Made by a program: the position numbers and the translations under genes. This document shows, piece by piece, positions 37,101 to 42,175 of a stretch of DNA of 64,000 nt. The stretch is taken from the NCBI RefSeq assembly GCF_023101765.2, contig NC_064212.1, positions 5,394,001 through 5,458,000 on the forward strand, read 5' to 3'. The notes under the pieces were generated by a model, which made no database searches, was not told where the DNA came from, and saw only the letters and a program-made list of their open reading frames with translations. The DNA is from Spodoptera frugiperda (taxonomy: Eukaryota; Arthropoda; Insecta; Lepidoptera; Noctuidae). Positions within the stretch are counted from its first letter, which is position 1. The number at the start of each line of letters is the position of its first letter.

Positions 37101-39399
37101 TTAACATTTTGTTGTTTTTTTTTTGGAAACATAACTTTATTTAAATTTCCATGATATCCATTTTATTGATGATTCAGATTACATTCGGCAGTTTCATATC
37201 TGTAATGTTTTAGTTTAAAAATGCATAAATTAGATTGGCTTTTAATAACATTATTAGTCTAGATTCTAGGGTATATTTCCACCTCTTCTTAAACTCGAAA
37301 ATAATTGTAGCGTTATGTTACTTTACGATCAGGGTATATTTTTATACACTTTCAAATCGAATACTGGTCTCTTTACCATCGACTATAAGAAGATGAATAC
37401 ATGTCCTGATACGATAGTTTTGTGATAATGTGTCTTTATTTCTCTCATCCCTTTTAACATGGAGCTCACTAATGAATAATGGCCTCATTTAGTTATTTGA
37501 AAGATTGATGTGGAAAAGAGTTACATTGTAACCTATTTGCAAAAATAAATATCATTTAACATTTAATGGGTGCTACATTGATTAATATGTGGTACTCTCT
37601 TTCTTCAATCGAAAAGTAATATCTAATGTTGTAAAACAATACTTTTGAATATTCCAGGTATGACCCTACACCGCAACTCGGCTCTCCAAGCAGGCGTCGG
37701 CCAGATATTCGACCGCGTCCTATCGGAACTGTCCCTGAAGATGCGCGCTCTACGCGTCGACCAGGCCGAGTATGTCGCGCTCAAAGCCATCATACTGCTT
37801 AATCCTGGTATGTATACTAATATGTGAAAAACTATAATATATAATAGATAATTATATTAGGTTTAAAGTAAGTTTTAGGAAATTCTCAGTAACGTGCGTG
37901 GGAATAGTGTCTGATATTAGACTCACAGCAACAGAGACATTTAATGATTACTTAAACTACTCCTACTAAGGAGCAGTTGTTTAAGTAAACATTAAATTAT
38001 TCTGAGTACTCTCGCTCCTTATTATGTGGAATTCGTAACAAAACATAAGAATTCATTCGATATTACACCCACATTAATTGTGTGTGTGTCTATTGATGGC
38101 GACCCCTTTGGAGATGAAACGGCGCGATGTTATGTTATAATGCAGTTTACACGGTTAGGTTATGATTAAAATATGTATTAGATTATATTATCTTTAAGAT
38201 TTGAATACTTTTTCTACAGAAACGCGAAGCATTAATCGCTTTTTACAGTTAGTTACAATTTATATACTTAATTATTTGTAGTCAGAATTATTTCTTCAAC
38301 AAACACATTTATTTGTTTAGTTAATCCACACTGAACATTCACATATTTGATCACGTGTGTTAAACAATGAAATACAGGTATAAGAATTACTCTCGTTTAT
38401 TTTTTCAGATGTGAAAGGACTGAAAAACAGACCAGAAGTTGAAATTCTACGAGAAAAGGTAAATTTGCATTCATTGTCTTAACACCTGAGTGACGGAGTA
38501 AAGTTACATTTGAATATTCTGAATAGAGACAGTGGCCAGCAAGTCAACTTACTTCCACTCAGGTTTTTCCATTGAATTTTCAACTTTATAACATAACTAT
38601 AAAGTTGTAAATGCAATAAAAAATTTACAGAAAGGAGTAAGGTTGACGTGCTGTATAAGAGATCAATTTTATTTATCCCACTCTGTCAGGCTTTTCCATT
38701 GAATTTTCAACTTTATGACATAACTATAAAGTTGTGAATGCAATAAAAGAAATGATAGAAAAGAGTAAGGTTGACAAGGAAAGCTACAGCATTATTTTCT
38801 ACGTTCGACGTCCGATGTAACGATATTACAATATTTACAATGAATTCGCATGTCGTATCACATTTGACCTGTTTTGCATTTGAAAGTAATTAGCATTGAA
38901 TTAATGAGGCTGTGTAGTTACACTTTATACTGTTGCGAACACGTGTAGAGAATGAACTTCGCGCTAAGTTGTGATGTATGTGTATTGTGTAATATGTACA
39001 TTGGTCGAGTGATCTCAAGCGTGATTGCCGGACAAAGTATCAAGCTCAGCTCTTACTGGATATGTCTTAAAACGATAACTGTCAAATTGTGGGTATTACA
39101 AAGATTGTTCTGACCTCTGCTTACGCTTTAGGGGAATAAAATCCATGGTGTTCATGTATTAACGCGTGTTGTACGTGCAGATGTTCTCGTGCCTGGACGA
39201 GTACGTGCGGCGGTCGCGCGGCGGCGAGGAGGGACGGTTCGCGGCGCTGCTGCTGCGGCTGCCGGCGCTGCGCTCCATCTCGCTGAAGAGCTTCGAGCAC
39301 CTGTTCTTCTTCCACCTGGTGGCCGACACGTCCATCGCGTCCTACATCCGCGAGGCGCTGCGCAGCCACGCCCCGCCCATCGACGCCAACCTCATGTAA
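1009..39399 (+). CDS. usp: ultraspiracle (USP/RXR) nuclear receptor, whole gene, 9 coding exons
   Basis: The nine spliced exons give a 466-aa protein. From family knowledge, USP is the insect RXR orthologue; it dimerises with the ecdysone receptor EcR and binds ecdysone response elements in the nucleus. Seen here: an A/B region at residues 1-110 with a Q/P-rich stretch; a two-zinc-finger DNA-binding domain with ligands C113, C116, C130, C133 and C149, C155, C165, C168; the RXR-type P-box CEGCK (130-134); a hinge to about 206; and a ligand-binding domain at 207-466. The length fits lepidopteran USPs (about 460-467 aa). All introns are GT-AG and phases agree at every junction. The C-terminus ends in PPIDANLM, without a classical acidic AF-2 core, as in other moth USPs. 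The start at 1009 (MSVAKKDKPT) matches remembered lepidopteran USP isoforms. Another N-terminal isoform from an unseen first exon is possible. Confidence 0.97.
2317..2602. mobile_element. MITE-like element with TIR TACTACATCTAATT
   Basis: The left end TACTACATCTAATTTTATCG and the right end CGATATAATTAGATGTAGTA are inverted copies with a few mismatches. No coding capacity in about 285 bp. Target duplication not evident. Confidence 0.6.
3330..3440. repeat. RTE/SINE-like degenerate fragment
   Basis: Holds the phrase 'gaaatttggaacaggggtagat' and 'ataagacacttttt', typical of the widespread lepidopteran LINE/SINE tails that describe a weak 'GATGAAATTTGGTACA' motif. Assigned by resemblance only. 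Confidence 0.35.
3985..4281 (+). mobile_element. 300-bp terminal-inverted-repeat element, copy 1
   Basis: Ends read GTGCTTTTTCAAC and GGTGAAAAAGCA. The interior is about 80% similar by eye to 4908-5211, sharing the blocks CTTCCACCAATCATATTCAT and CATCTTCGTAGCATAGCTAC. Non-coding; class not determined. Confidence 0.75.
4908..5212 (+). mobile_element. 300-bp terminal-inverted-repeat element, copy 2
   Basis: Ends GGGTGCTTTTCCAC and GTGGAAAAGCACAC are inverted repeats. Same orientation as the copy at 3985, 920 bp away. Non-coding. Confidence 0.78.
6770..6985 (+). repeat. SINE-like repeat (family with CTCACGATGTTTTCCTTCAC)
   Basis: Shares with 49650-49875 (inverted) the blocks around 'gcttgctcaatgcgggttgg' and 'cctcacgatgttttccttca', a common moth interspersed repeat. 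Confidence 0.6.
8115..8319 (+). CDS. usp: usp exon 2 (rest of A/B region, first half of zinc finger 1)
   Basis: The acceptor is TTTATTACAG|GG. It completes W61 and runs through the motif MSPMSPPEMKPDTAM to CSICGDRASGKHYGVY. It carries the first two zinc ligands, C113 and C116. The donor is TACAG|GTATGT at 8319/8320, in phase 2, so S129 is split over the junction. Confidence 0.95.
11040..11185 (+). repeat. interspersed repeat (CAGGTCAAACTGAGAACNC family)
   Basis: Similar to 54810-54955: both hold 'aagtctgaaaa', 'ccgcatcaaaa', 'gcgagataatcgc' and 'caggtcaaactgagaac'. Family widespread in Lepidoptera by memory. Confidence 0.55.
15440..15670 (-). pseudogene. continuation of the transposase-like relic beyond the LINE insertion
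   Basis: Encodes SVLQAVTIEALGLNIDDYS, ...NSSKSKALFDHFKIDD and, after a frame change, YSWSKNAFFSTSKGTN. The GLNIDDYSICNSS stretch fits the same remembered family, just ahead of where the catalytic region should begin; that region is absent. Confidence 0.4.
15675..16100 (+). mobile_element. 5'-truncated R1/Jockey-like LINE tail nested in the DNA transposon
   Basis: The plus-strand frame 15683-15943 encodes CPVWAEPRRVLRDVLSDGDLS, then ALVQSMVRSEGDWDAISSFC and EAAMLAKEEAGRVRKRTF. This is the conserved C-terminal end of R1/Jockey-type reverse transcriptase ORFs. A 3'UTR with 'gatccggagctgcgacc' and 'ctagcgagtttaccaaggct' follows. It splits the minus-strand transposase frame, so it inserted later. 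Confidence 0.7.
16100..16555 (-). pseudogene. transposase-like protein fragment, N-terminal part, broken
   Basis: Frame from ATG 16555 encodes SSKKCIFFIGDVKHQISG, ...ECIIYWEKARISTKALPN and LYQVWRDLQKKFEQ, stopping at 16253. A shifted frame then gives FISNLDNLFDIAYQIRRSI, interrupted by a stop, and RQKESGRPGHLAG. This resembles a family of arthropod transposon-linked proteins with a WEKARIPTK-type motif that I recall without a formal name. Broken by a frameshift and a stop, and cut by a LINE insertion. Confidence 0.5.
16810..16925. repeat. RTE/SINE-like degenerate fragment
   Basis: Contains 'gcgcggacgaaggagcataaaatttgga', a decayed form of the common lepidopteran LINE/SINE tail. Directly follows the DNA transposon. 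Confidence 0.35.
18121..18352 (+). CDS. usp: usp exon 3 (second half of finger 1, finger 2, hinge)
   Basis: The acceptor is TTTGTTTCAG|T. It encodes SCEGCKGFFKRT, finger 2 with C149/C155/C165/C168, the basic GMKREAVQEER extension and the Ser-rich hinge. Two in-frame donors lie six bases apart: CAG|GTACAG at 18346 and CAG|GTAAGA at 18352. The downstream donor has the stronger consensus and gives ...SSVQVQ; the upstream one gives ...SSVQ. Confidence 0.95.
19830..20012 (+). repeat. 5' LTR
   Basis: Purine-rich, TG...CA ends. Contains AATAAAATAG near position 19963, a possible polyadenylation signal. Matches 22266-22450. Confidence 0.93.
20017..20034 (+). promoter_or_regulatory. primer-binding site, tRNA-Pro type
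   Basis: TGGCGGCTCGTCCGGGAT lies four bases after the LTR. From memory, it is complementary to the 3' end of animal tRNA-Pro at 17 of 18 positions, the mismatch being at the discriminator base. The same tRNA-Pro site is used by several vertebrate gammaretroviruses. Confidence 0.8.
20117..22123 (+). CDS. Gag-protease polyprotein of the LTR element with a long basic tail
   Basis: 668 aa. Residues about 15-185 form a retrotransposon Gag domain (TAHLWLKTEKVHRSYEELKA, ...LMAARRKRKDETYYQYM). Two CCHC zinc knuckles follow at 195-208 and 214-227. A retropepsin domain spans about 318-430, with the active-site triad D337-S-G339 in LVDSGSDVNLM and the flap/ILG-type strand YSIVLGHEFL. Residues about 431-668 are not reverse transcriptase: they are rich in K, E and R, with 8-aa repeats of type KTDDKRSK at about 561-587 and an arginine-lysine end RRRRKRKYRGG. 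Start ATG 20117 is the first in frame. No frameshift is seen. The role of the tail (RNA or nuclear binding?) is unknown. Confidence 0.88.
   Translation: MAESRTNESIFCKDGVFMDISKFSGDEGDTYSSTKWAQDIEDNAEIFGWTPQQKLIIARRSLTGTAHLWLKTEKVHRSYEELKAALLKEFPDTINSKEMHELMAARRKRKDETYYQYMLTMKEMGKRAKFPDYVAIQYIIDGISDYEANKAILYGVTTYPTLKEKLVLYENMKKKMKVKVTEKAEKHSTSTRQRCYNCGVHGHLSNSCENGIKCFKCNSFGHLSTKCTATSATTKHSENFGSRSSRPISSEIDRQRCQHDGGRSVRKPANPITSKSAMFTMDSISPVGTTDGDDENDGCQCNQNKEIMQIVNKPDKKLSKPILDIFIKNIEGKALVDSGSDVNLMSEEFYDVIGQPKTTEDGVVLSGLGLTQVHSFGKFTTCAIIDQRCYEGITFYVVPKDCMPYSIVLGHEFLTRVTMIMNEGSVLLLPSGDEWMRRINGFTVGMSVVIRSTVSPAVKKEVLQLVEDYKPNPVKVTEEDEGEAAEYRGKPKSTPDLLEDPKLSSKTTAELELEEQKPLPKLIEEEKEDKEKETAATVSNIRAKLNSKKRGKAPEGDSKRQKTDDKRTKKTDDKRSKKTEDKRSKKKKEKKEKQALDGDSQIKEYIGKEENDARQKEKERIQSEIKQRQKEIDGNNQKIYQQARRRRKRKYRGGRFKTNKKKVDFVVS
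22266..22450 (+). repeat. 3' LTR
   Basis: Near copy of the 5' LTR; differs by a 2-base insertion and one A/C change near 22404-22415. The sequence just before it (agtgtcggatggccgaa) is only a weak polypurine tract. Confidence 0.93.
22856..22994 (+). CDS. usp: usp exon 4 (start of ligand-binding domain)
   Basis: The acceptor is TTTCCCCAG|GAG. It encodes ELSIERLLEMESLVADP through PPKFRAPVSSLCQI, the first LBD helix and the following loop. The donor is ATAG|GTAAGG, phase 1. A MITE begins only 32 bases after the exon. Confidence 0.95.
23026..23144. mobile_element. MITE, GACTAACTGCC family, copy 1
   Basis: Ends GACTAACCGCCGTACTCA and TGAGTACGGCAGTTAGTC are inverted repeats, with inner 'ttgctaagga' common to the family. 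Begins 32 bases after usp exon 4. Confidence 0.8.
23437..23545 (+). repeat. interspersed repeat (GTGAGACATACTAA family), copy 1
   Basis: About 110 bp similar to 31540-31645: 'aactatcgtgagacatacta', 'aagagtccctctgt', 'tagtagagcttttctccatt'. A partial match occurs at 48660-48760. The 79-aa open frame across it is by chance. Confidence 0.65.
24797..25937 (+). repeat. large inverted repeat, left arm
   Basis: Reverse complement of most of 28893-30362. Contains the (TTTGTCTG)n microsatellite at 24916-24950 and ends 'gaagtcgcgggcaaaagcta', a tail common in moth interspersed elements. Non-coding; element class not determined. Confidence 0.85.
25985..26175 (+). repeat. lepidopteran SINE-like repeat (GGTAAGCAATCGCCGCCGCC family)
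   Basis: Typical run 'gatcacctgatggtaagcaa', 'cgccgcccatggacacttga', 'gcgttacaagtgcgttgccg'. Further copies at 42355, 57300 and 63475 (inverted). Confidence 0.75.
26338..26482. mobile_element. 145-bp MITE, TIR TGCCTTGTTCGCACTACGCTA, TAA target duplication
   Basis: Long near-perfect inverted ends with TAA on both sides (26335-26337; 26483-26485), the 3-base signature of PIF/Harbinger (Tourist-like) MITEs. A second inner palindrome, CTCTCTCGCTTC/GAAGCGAGAGAG, lets the whole fold as one hairpin. Confidence 0.82.
26658..26769. mobile_element. MITE, GACTAACTGCC family, copy 2
   Basis: ACTGCCGTACTCAGAGACAT at the left and a decayed inverted right end (agtgaggcagata); interior 'aattgctaaggactgggtta' matches 44401-44523. 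Confidence 0.72.
27050..27230 (-). repeat. interspersed repeat (GTCCGCAGCTCCGG family)
   Basis: Minus strand matches 32160-32312: 'cctcgcc...agggagtgtcag', 'tactgactaaaaaccacccc', 'tcctgctttt', 'ccgctaagtagtccgcagct'. Confidence 0.7.
28272..28455 (+). repeat. LINE/SINE tail fragment
   Basis: 'ttataaagctgaagagtttg' (TTTG)n, then 'caatctcaggaactactggt' and 'gatagcgcatttatcgagga', ending near 'gcgggcgaagccgcg'. This pattern is very common in moth genomes. Confidence 0.6.
28630..28800. repeat. interspersed repeat (GAAATCGGTTCGTGTGTTCT family)
   Basis: Shares 'ctgcttttctcttgaa', 'gaaatcggttcgtgtgttct' and 'gttatagcgtcag' with 33440-33605. Confidence 0.6.
28893..30362 (-). repeat. large inverted repeat, right arm with internal 150-bp tandem duplication
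   Basis: Reverse complement of 24797-25937 with high identity by eye. It is longer because about 29580-29885 holds two 150-bp units (start points 29591 and 29741, ATACTCCGTT) absent from the left arm. Carries (CAGACAAA)n at 30193-30240. Confidence 0.85.
30728..30900. repeat. RTE-type tail fragment
   Basis: 'tttcgcccgcgttcccgtgg', 'ataaaaagttgcctatgtgt' and 'ccaaatttcatcttgatcgc' are a classic decayed moth LINE/SINE tail. Confidence 0.55.
31540..31645 (+). repeat. interspersed repeat (GTGAGACATACTAA family), copy 2
   Basis: Same sequence blocks as 23437-23545. Confidence 0.6.
32160..32312 (+). repeat. interspersed repeat (GTCCGCAGCTCCGG family)
   Basis: 'ggcgaggcgggagggagtgt', 'tactgactaaaaaccacccc', 'aggtagtccgcagctccgga'. 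Forward counterpart of 27050-27230 and 36500-36645. Confidence 0.72.
32895..33145 (-). repeat. tRNA-derived SINE
   Basis: On the minus strand the head reads TTGGTCGAGTGGTCGC (A-box-like) and GGTTCGATTCCCGGGTCAGG (B-box), about 70 bases of tRNA-like sequence, then a tail ending 'ggggataaaaggcgtgacg'. Same family as 55275-55650. Confidence 0.75.
33440..33605. repeat. interspersed repeat (GAAATCGGTTCGTGTGTTCT family)
   Basis: Second copy of the repeat at 28630-28800. Confidence 0.58.
34371..34513 (+). CDS. usp: usp exon 5 (LBD helices 3-5)
   Basis: The acceptor is ACTTTCCAG|GC. It encodes GNKQIAALVVWARDIPHF through ELLLFAIAWRSME, the LBD signature region around helices 3 to 5. The donor is GAG|GTATGT, phase 0. 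Confidence 0.96.
34514..35156 (+). other. usp intron 5, with MITE copy 3
   Basis: Contains 34619-34738, a GACTAACTGCC-family MITE ('agtccttagcaattgttttc', 'aagtaatcattaaatgtctc'). The rest shows nothing recognisable. Confidence 0.65.
35157..35238 (+). CDS. usp: usp exon 6 (LBD beta-sheet and loop region)
   Basis: The acceptor is GTAATTCCAG|TAT. It encodes YLTEEREVVDSSGNRTT and PPQLMCLMP. The donor is CCTG|GTGAGT, phase 1. Confidence 0.94.
35239..37657 (+). other. usp intron 6
   Basis: Contains a repeat around 35320-35470 ('aatgcgtccactgctaaaca', a common moth repeat phrase) and a GTCCGCAGCTCCGG-family copy at 36500-36645 on the minus strand. Otherwise AT-rich without signal. Confidence 0.6.
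37658..37807 (+). CDS. usp: usp exon 7 (LBD helices 6-8)
   Basis: The acceptor is AATATTCCAG|GT. It encodes GMTLHRNSALQAGVGQIF through DQAEYVALKAIILLNP, highly typical of RXR/USP. The donor is CCTG|GTATGT, phase 1. Confidence 0.96.
37905..38015. mobile_element. MITE, GACTAACTGCC family, copy 4 (shortened)
   Basis: 'gacatttaatgattacttaa' and the inverted 'ttaagtaaacattaaatta'; centre deleted relative to other copies. Confidence 0.55.
38409..38458 (+). CDS. usp: usp exon 8 (50-nt LBD exon)
   Basis: A short exon encoding DVKGLKNRPEVEILREK. The acceptor is TTTTTTCAG|AT and the donor AAG|GTAAAT. It links exon 7 (phase 1) to exon 9 (phase 0) exactly. Confidence 0.94.
38562..38780 (+). repeat. tandem pair, about 128-bp period, in usp intron 8
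   Basis: Two copies of TTTTCCATTGAATTTTCAAC followed by a small hairpin ACTTTAT...ATAAAGT and 'tgcaataaaa', starting at 38564 and 38692. Both end with 'gtaaggttgac'. Confidence 0.75.
39181..39399 (+). CDS. usp: usp exon 9 (LBD helices 10-12, stop)
   Basis: The acceptor is GTACGTGCAG|ATG. It encodes residues 395-466, including the dimerisation-helix motif EEGRFAALLLRLPALRSISL, the FEHLFFFHLVAD segment and the end APPIDANLM, with TAA at 39397. This exon is very GC-rich compared with its surroundings, which opens long spurious frames on both strands. Confidence 0.96.
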   Translation: MFSCLDEYVRRSRGGEEGRFAALLLRLPALRSISLKSFEHLFFFHLVADTSIASYIREALRSHAPPIDANLM

Positions 39400-40561
39400 C
39401 CACACAGCTCCTACGAGGCAGCTACGTTATACTTCTCTTATCTATTCTATCATTATAGGAGCGACCGGTCGAAGGTCCGAGGTGAAAGCACTGGTTTCGG
39501 CCATCTAATTAGGGTTCTTTTATGGAAAGTTAGCTTTAGCAGACGTCGAGCGGGCGTGTCGAAGTGGTTAAGAACGTTTCGAGGTCTTAGATTAATAATC
39601 TTGATACCTCAGTGTATGTGCGTGTGACCGCTACACGACCTCTACGATGTACGAGTTTATAAACGGTTCTGAACAAAATTGTTGCTATAATTATAGGAAA
39701 TTCTTTAATATATAAACTTAAGTGAAATCTCATAAATCGTTAAAGATAACCAAAAGGCCTTTGTTTTATTTAGAGAGCACTGAAGGCTGTGTTTGACAAC
39801 ATTCTGGCTATGTGAAGTACGCGGGCGATGTACTGTGTAGTGTTGTTGGTTATATCAGTTACTGTGAGTACCTGGATGTCGATAGCTTCTATTCAACCGG
39901 CCCTTCGTCCACACATCGTATTGGAGAGAGCTACTGAGCTACGCGAGCAGTAGAGTAAGTACAATATCGACGCGTCGTGTATCGGTCCGAGTATCGAGTA
40001 CGTATCGAGAATCACGTTAGCGGTTAGATAGTGTAAATGGGGCCGCCTCTTTTATTACGTAGATTATGATTAACGTAAATATTAGTCATTCATTTATTAG
40101 GGAATTTTAATCGTCAGGTAGGTGTCCATAGCGAATTAATATAATGTTAGACTAATTAATGTGTAATTTTAACATTTACCAAATCTCTCTTCAAAGCACA
40201 TACATTTATTATTATGTATTTTTAATGGATTGATAAGTGTCCTATGAGCCACAGATAAAATCATGTTGATTCGTAAAAACTAAAAGATAAATTATACGAA
40301 ATTTTATGCTTCATATATTTCCCATATTATATATGTACATGTTGGTGCTTTAACATGCATTATTTACATATTGTGCATATTAAATATGCATAGTAAACAT
40401 TAAAATTAATGTTACTTGATAAATTCTTATTTTCATTACGTCTAGCATAGAATGTTATAAAACTGTAAATATATCTTGCATGTACAATGTAATTTTATTG
40501 TTTAGACGAGTAATTTATATTGCATATTAATATATAGCTCACCAGCAGTGTAGGTGGTGGG

Positions 40562-40567
40562 AATAAA
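40562..40567 (+). terminator. candidate polyadenylation signal for usp
   Basis: This is the first AATAAA after the usp stop codon that I found, about 1.16 kb downstream. Transcript data would be required to confirm it; a longer 3'UTR is possible. Confidence 0.3.
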
Positions 40568-41164
40568 CGGATAGAATGGCCTACAAAATGTAAACAGAAC
40601 ATGTATTTCTTGAACAGGCCACTTTATTTTTGTACGCGAGGATGTCTGTAACATGCATTTGAGAATTCACTAACAAAATTAACCAGTATTATGTGTTTAA
40701 CATTCACACACGGAAATCAAGTGGACGCGGCATTTGAGCGATATATGGACGAGCATGGCTAAAGAAAAATGTTAAATTATAATGTTTCATTATACATATA
40801 TTGTTGAAATTTAGAAAGCTATGTAATGTTGACTTGCAGCTCAATGATCTTAAACTGGTATATTTGGTACACGGTAGGAACTGTTTAAGATTTTCACATA
40901 CTGTAGTTTGTTGATCGTTGACAACCAGTATTCCTGTTATGAAGATAAATGTTGAACAATGATATTACTATATGGATTGGTTTGAATTATATGACGGAGA
41001 TGTTGCAGTGGTTGTGAGATGATTTATAATGATGTTCACTAATTATCTGACTAAATTTAAGTTATATTTTTTGTATAGACATACATAGCTTTAAGATTCA
41101 TAAATGGTGATTAAAATTATTATCACAATTTTGGTGTTTTTATTGGATTAAATAGATGTATTTT

Positions 41165-41360
41165 TTTTAATTGTTGCCCCACACAAGTATTTTCTCCTAG
41201 GTTATGGGTGCGTTTACAAACTTACAAGTTCACACACACATCACATCCAAACCCTAAACAACAATTTTTGAACATCACAAAAAGTTGCTCCATGTGGGAA
41301 TCAAATGCGATACCCGTAACATGGCAGCCAGTTGCCCAGCCACCACGTCGCCATGACAAC
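41165..41360 (-). repeat. tRNA-derived SINE (GGTTCGATTCCCGC family)
   Basis: Minus strand resembles 62800-62985: 'gtggctgggcaactggctgc', decayed B-box, 'ttgtttagggtttggatgtg', ending 'ggagaaaatacttgtgtggg'. Confidence 0.62.
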
Positions 41361-42010
41361 GTCATTAGTTGTAATATTTCCACTTTTTGTTATTCATGTA
41401 GATGAATACCAATAATATGTTTCCTAAAATAATAGATACATTGTGGTTTGGCGACCGTTTGCTATGAGTCGAGACACTGGTTTGATTCCTAGTGATACAC
41501 TAATTGTTGAAAGATAAACAAGGGTAAGATCAAGGAGATTAAATATAATATATCAAAAAAGGAAACATGTGTTGTATACGTATTTTATTCAAATAAAATT
41601 GTTTATAATAAAATGCGAATAGTTATAAAATGAAATACTTCGAACATTTATACTTAGTTTAGTATCAGGCACAGCCAAGCAATATAAGAAATAACAGTAC
41701 AATTATTATATATTGTAAATACACCAACAACTTTCATTGCTAATAACTTGTATTTATAATTGAGATAAAAAACGATGATATAGTTTTATATGTGTATAAT
41801 AATCATTATAATACACTGGTGGACATAACAAATAGGCCACTTATTTTAACTGGCTTAAAAAGGTTGTTTTCGGTAGCACTTTTCATGATGTTTACAGATT
41901 TTTTAAAATAGATATTAAGCTCCGGGGTATATAAGACAGCAATAGAAAACACATTGTCTCTCGCGTGGATTGGCGTTCCGGCACATGAAGAGTAAACGGT
42001 AAAAATACTT

Positions 42011-42016
42011 TTTATT
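42011..42016 (-). terminator. candidate polyadenylation signal for the M16 peptidase gene
   Basis: AATAAA on the minus strand about 105 bases after the stop codon. Confidence 0.45.
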
Positions 42017-42120
42017 TTGCAACAGCACTAACTAGCAGATTGGTAGGTGACCTAAATTGTATAGTCCACCAGTCTGGGTTGTACACTTAAAAGCACCTAG
42101 CGTTGTACTTAACTACTGAG

Positions 42121-42175
42121 TTACTTAAAATGCGACGCTTCCATAGACTCGTAGACGTCCAGTTTCACGTTCATT
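42121..42175 (-). CDS. M16 peptidase exon 18 (stop)
   Basis: The acceptor is CTCCACAG|A. Encodes KMNVKLDVYESMEASHFK and ends in TAA at 42123-42121. This keeps the full 1001-aa frame. Confidence 0.92.

Larger units (their letters stand above)
39400..42120. other. 3' ends of two convergent genes
   Basis: Presumed usp 3'UTR from 39400, a candidate AATAAA at 40562, and the 3'UTR of the M16 gene from 42120 leftward. A SINE lies at 41165-41360 (minus strand). No ORF of note. Confidence 0.6.

Noticed and set aside
39121..39458. Two other long frames over usp exon 9 (one per strand)
   Set aside because: Caused by the high GC content of the real exon; Arg/Ala/Gln-rich nonsense.
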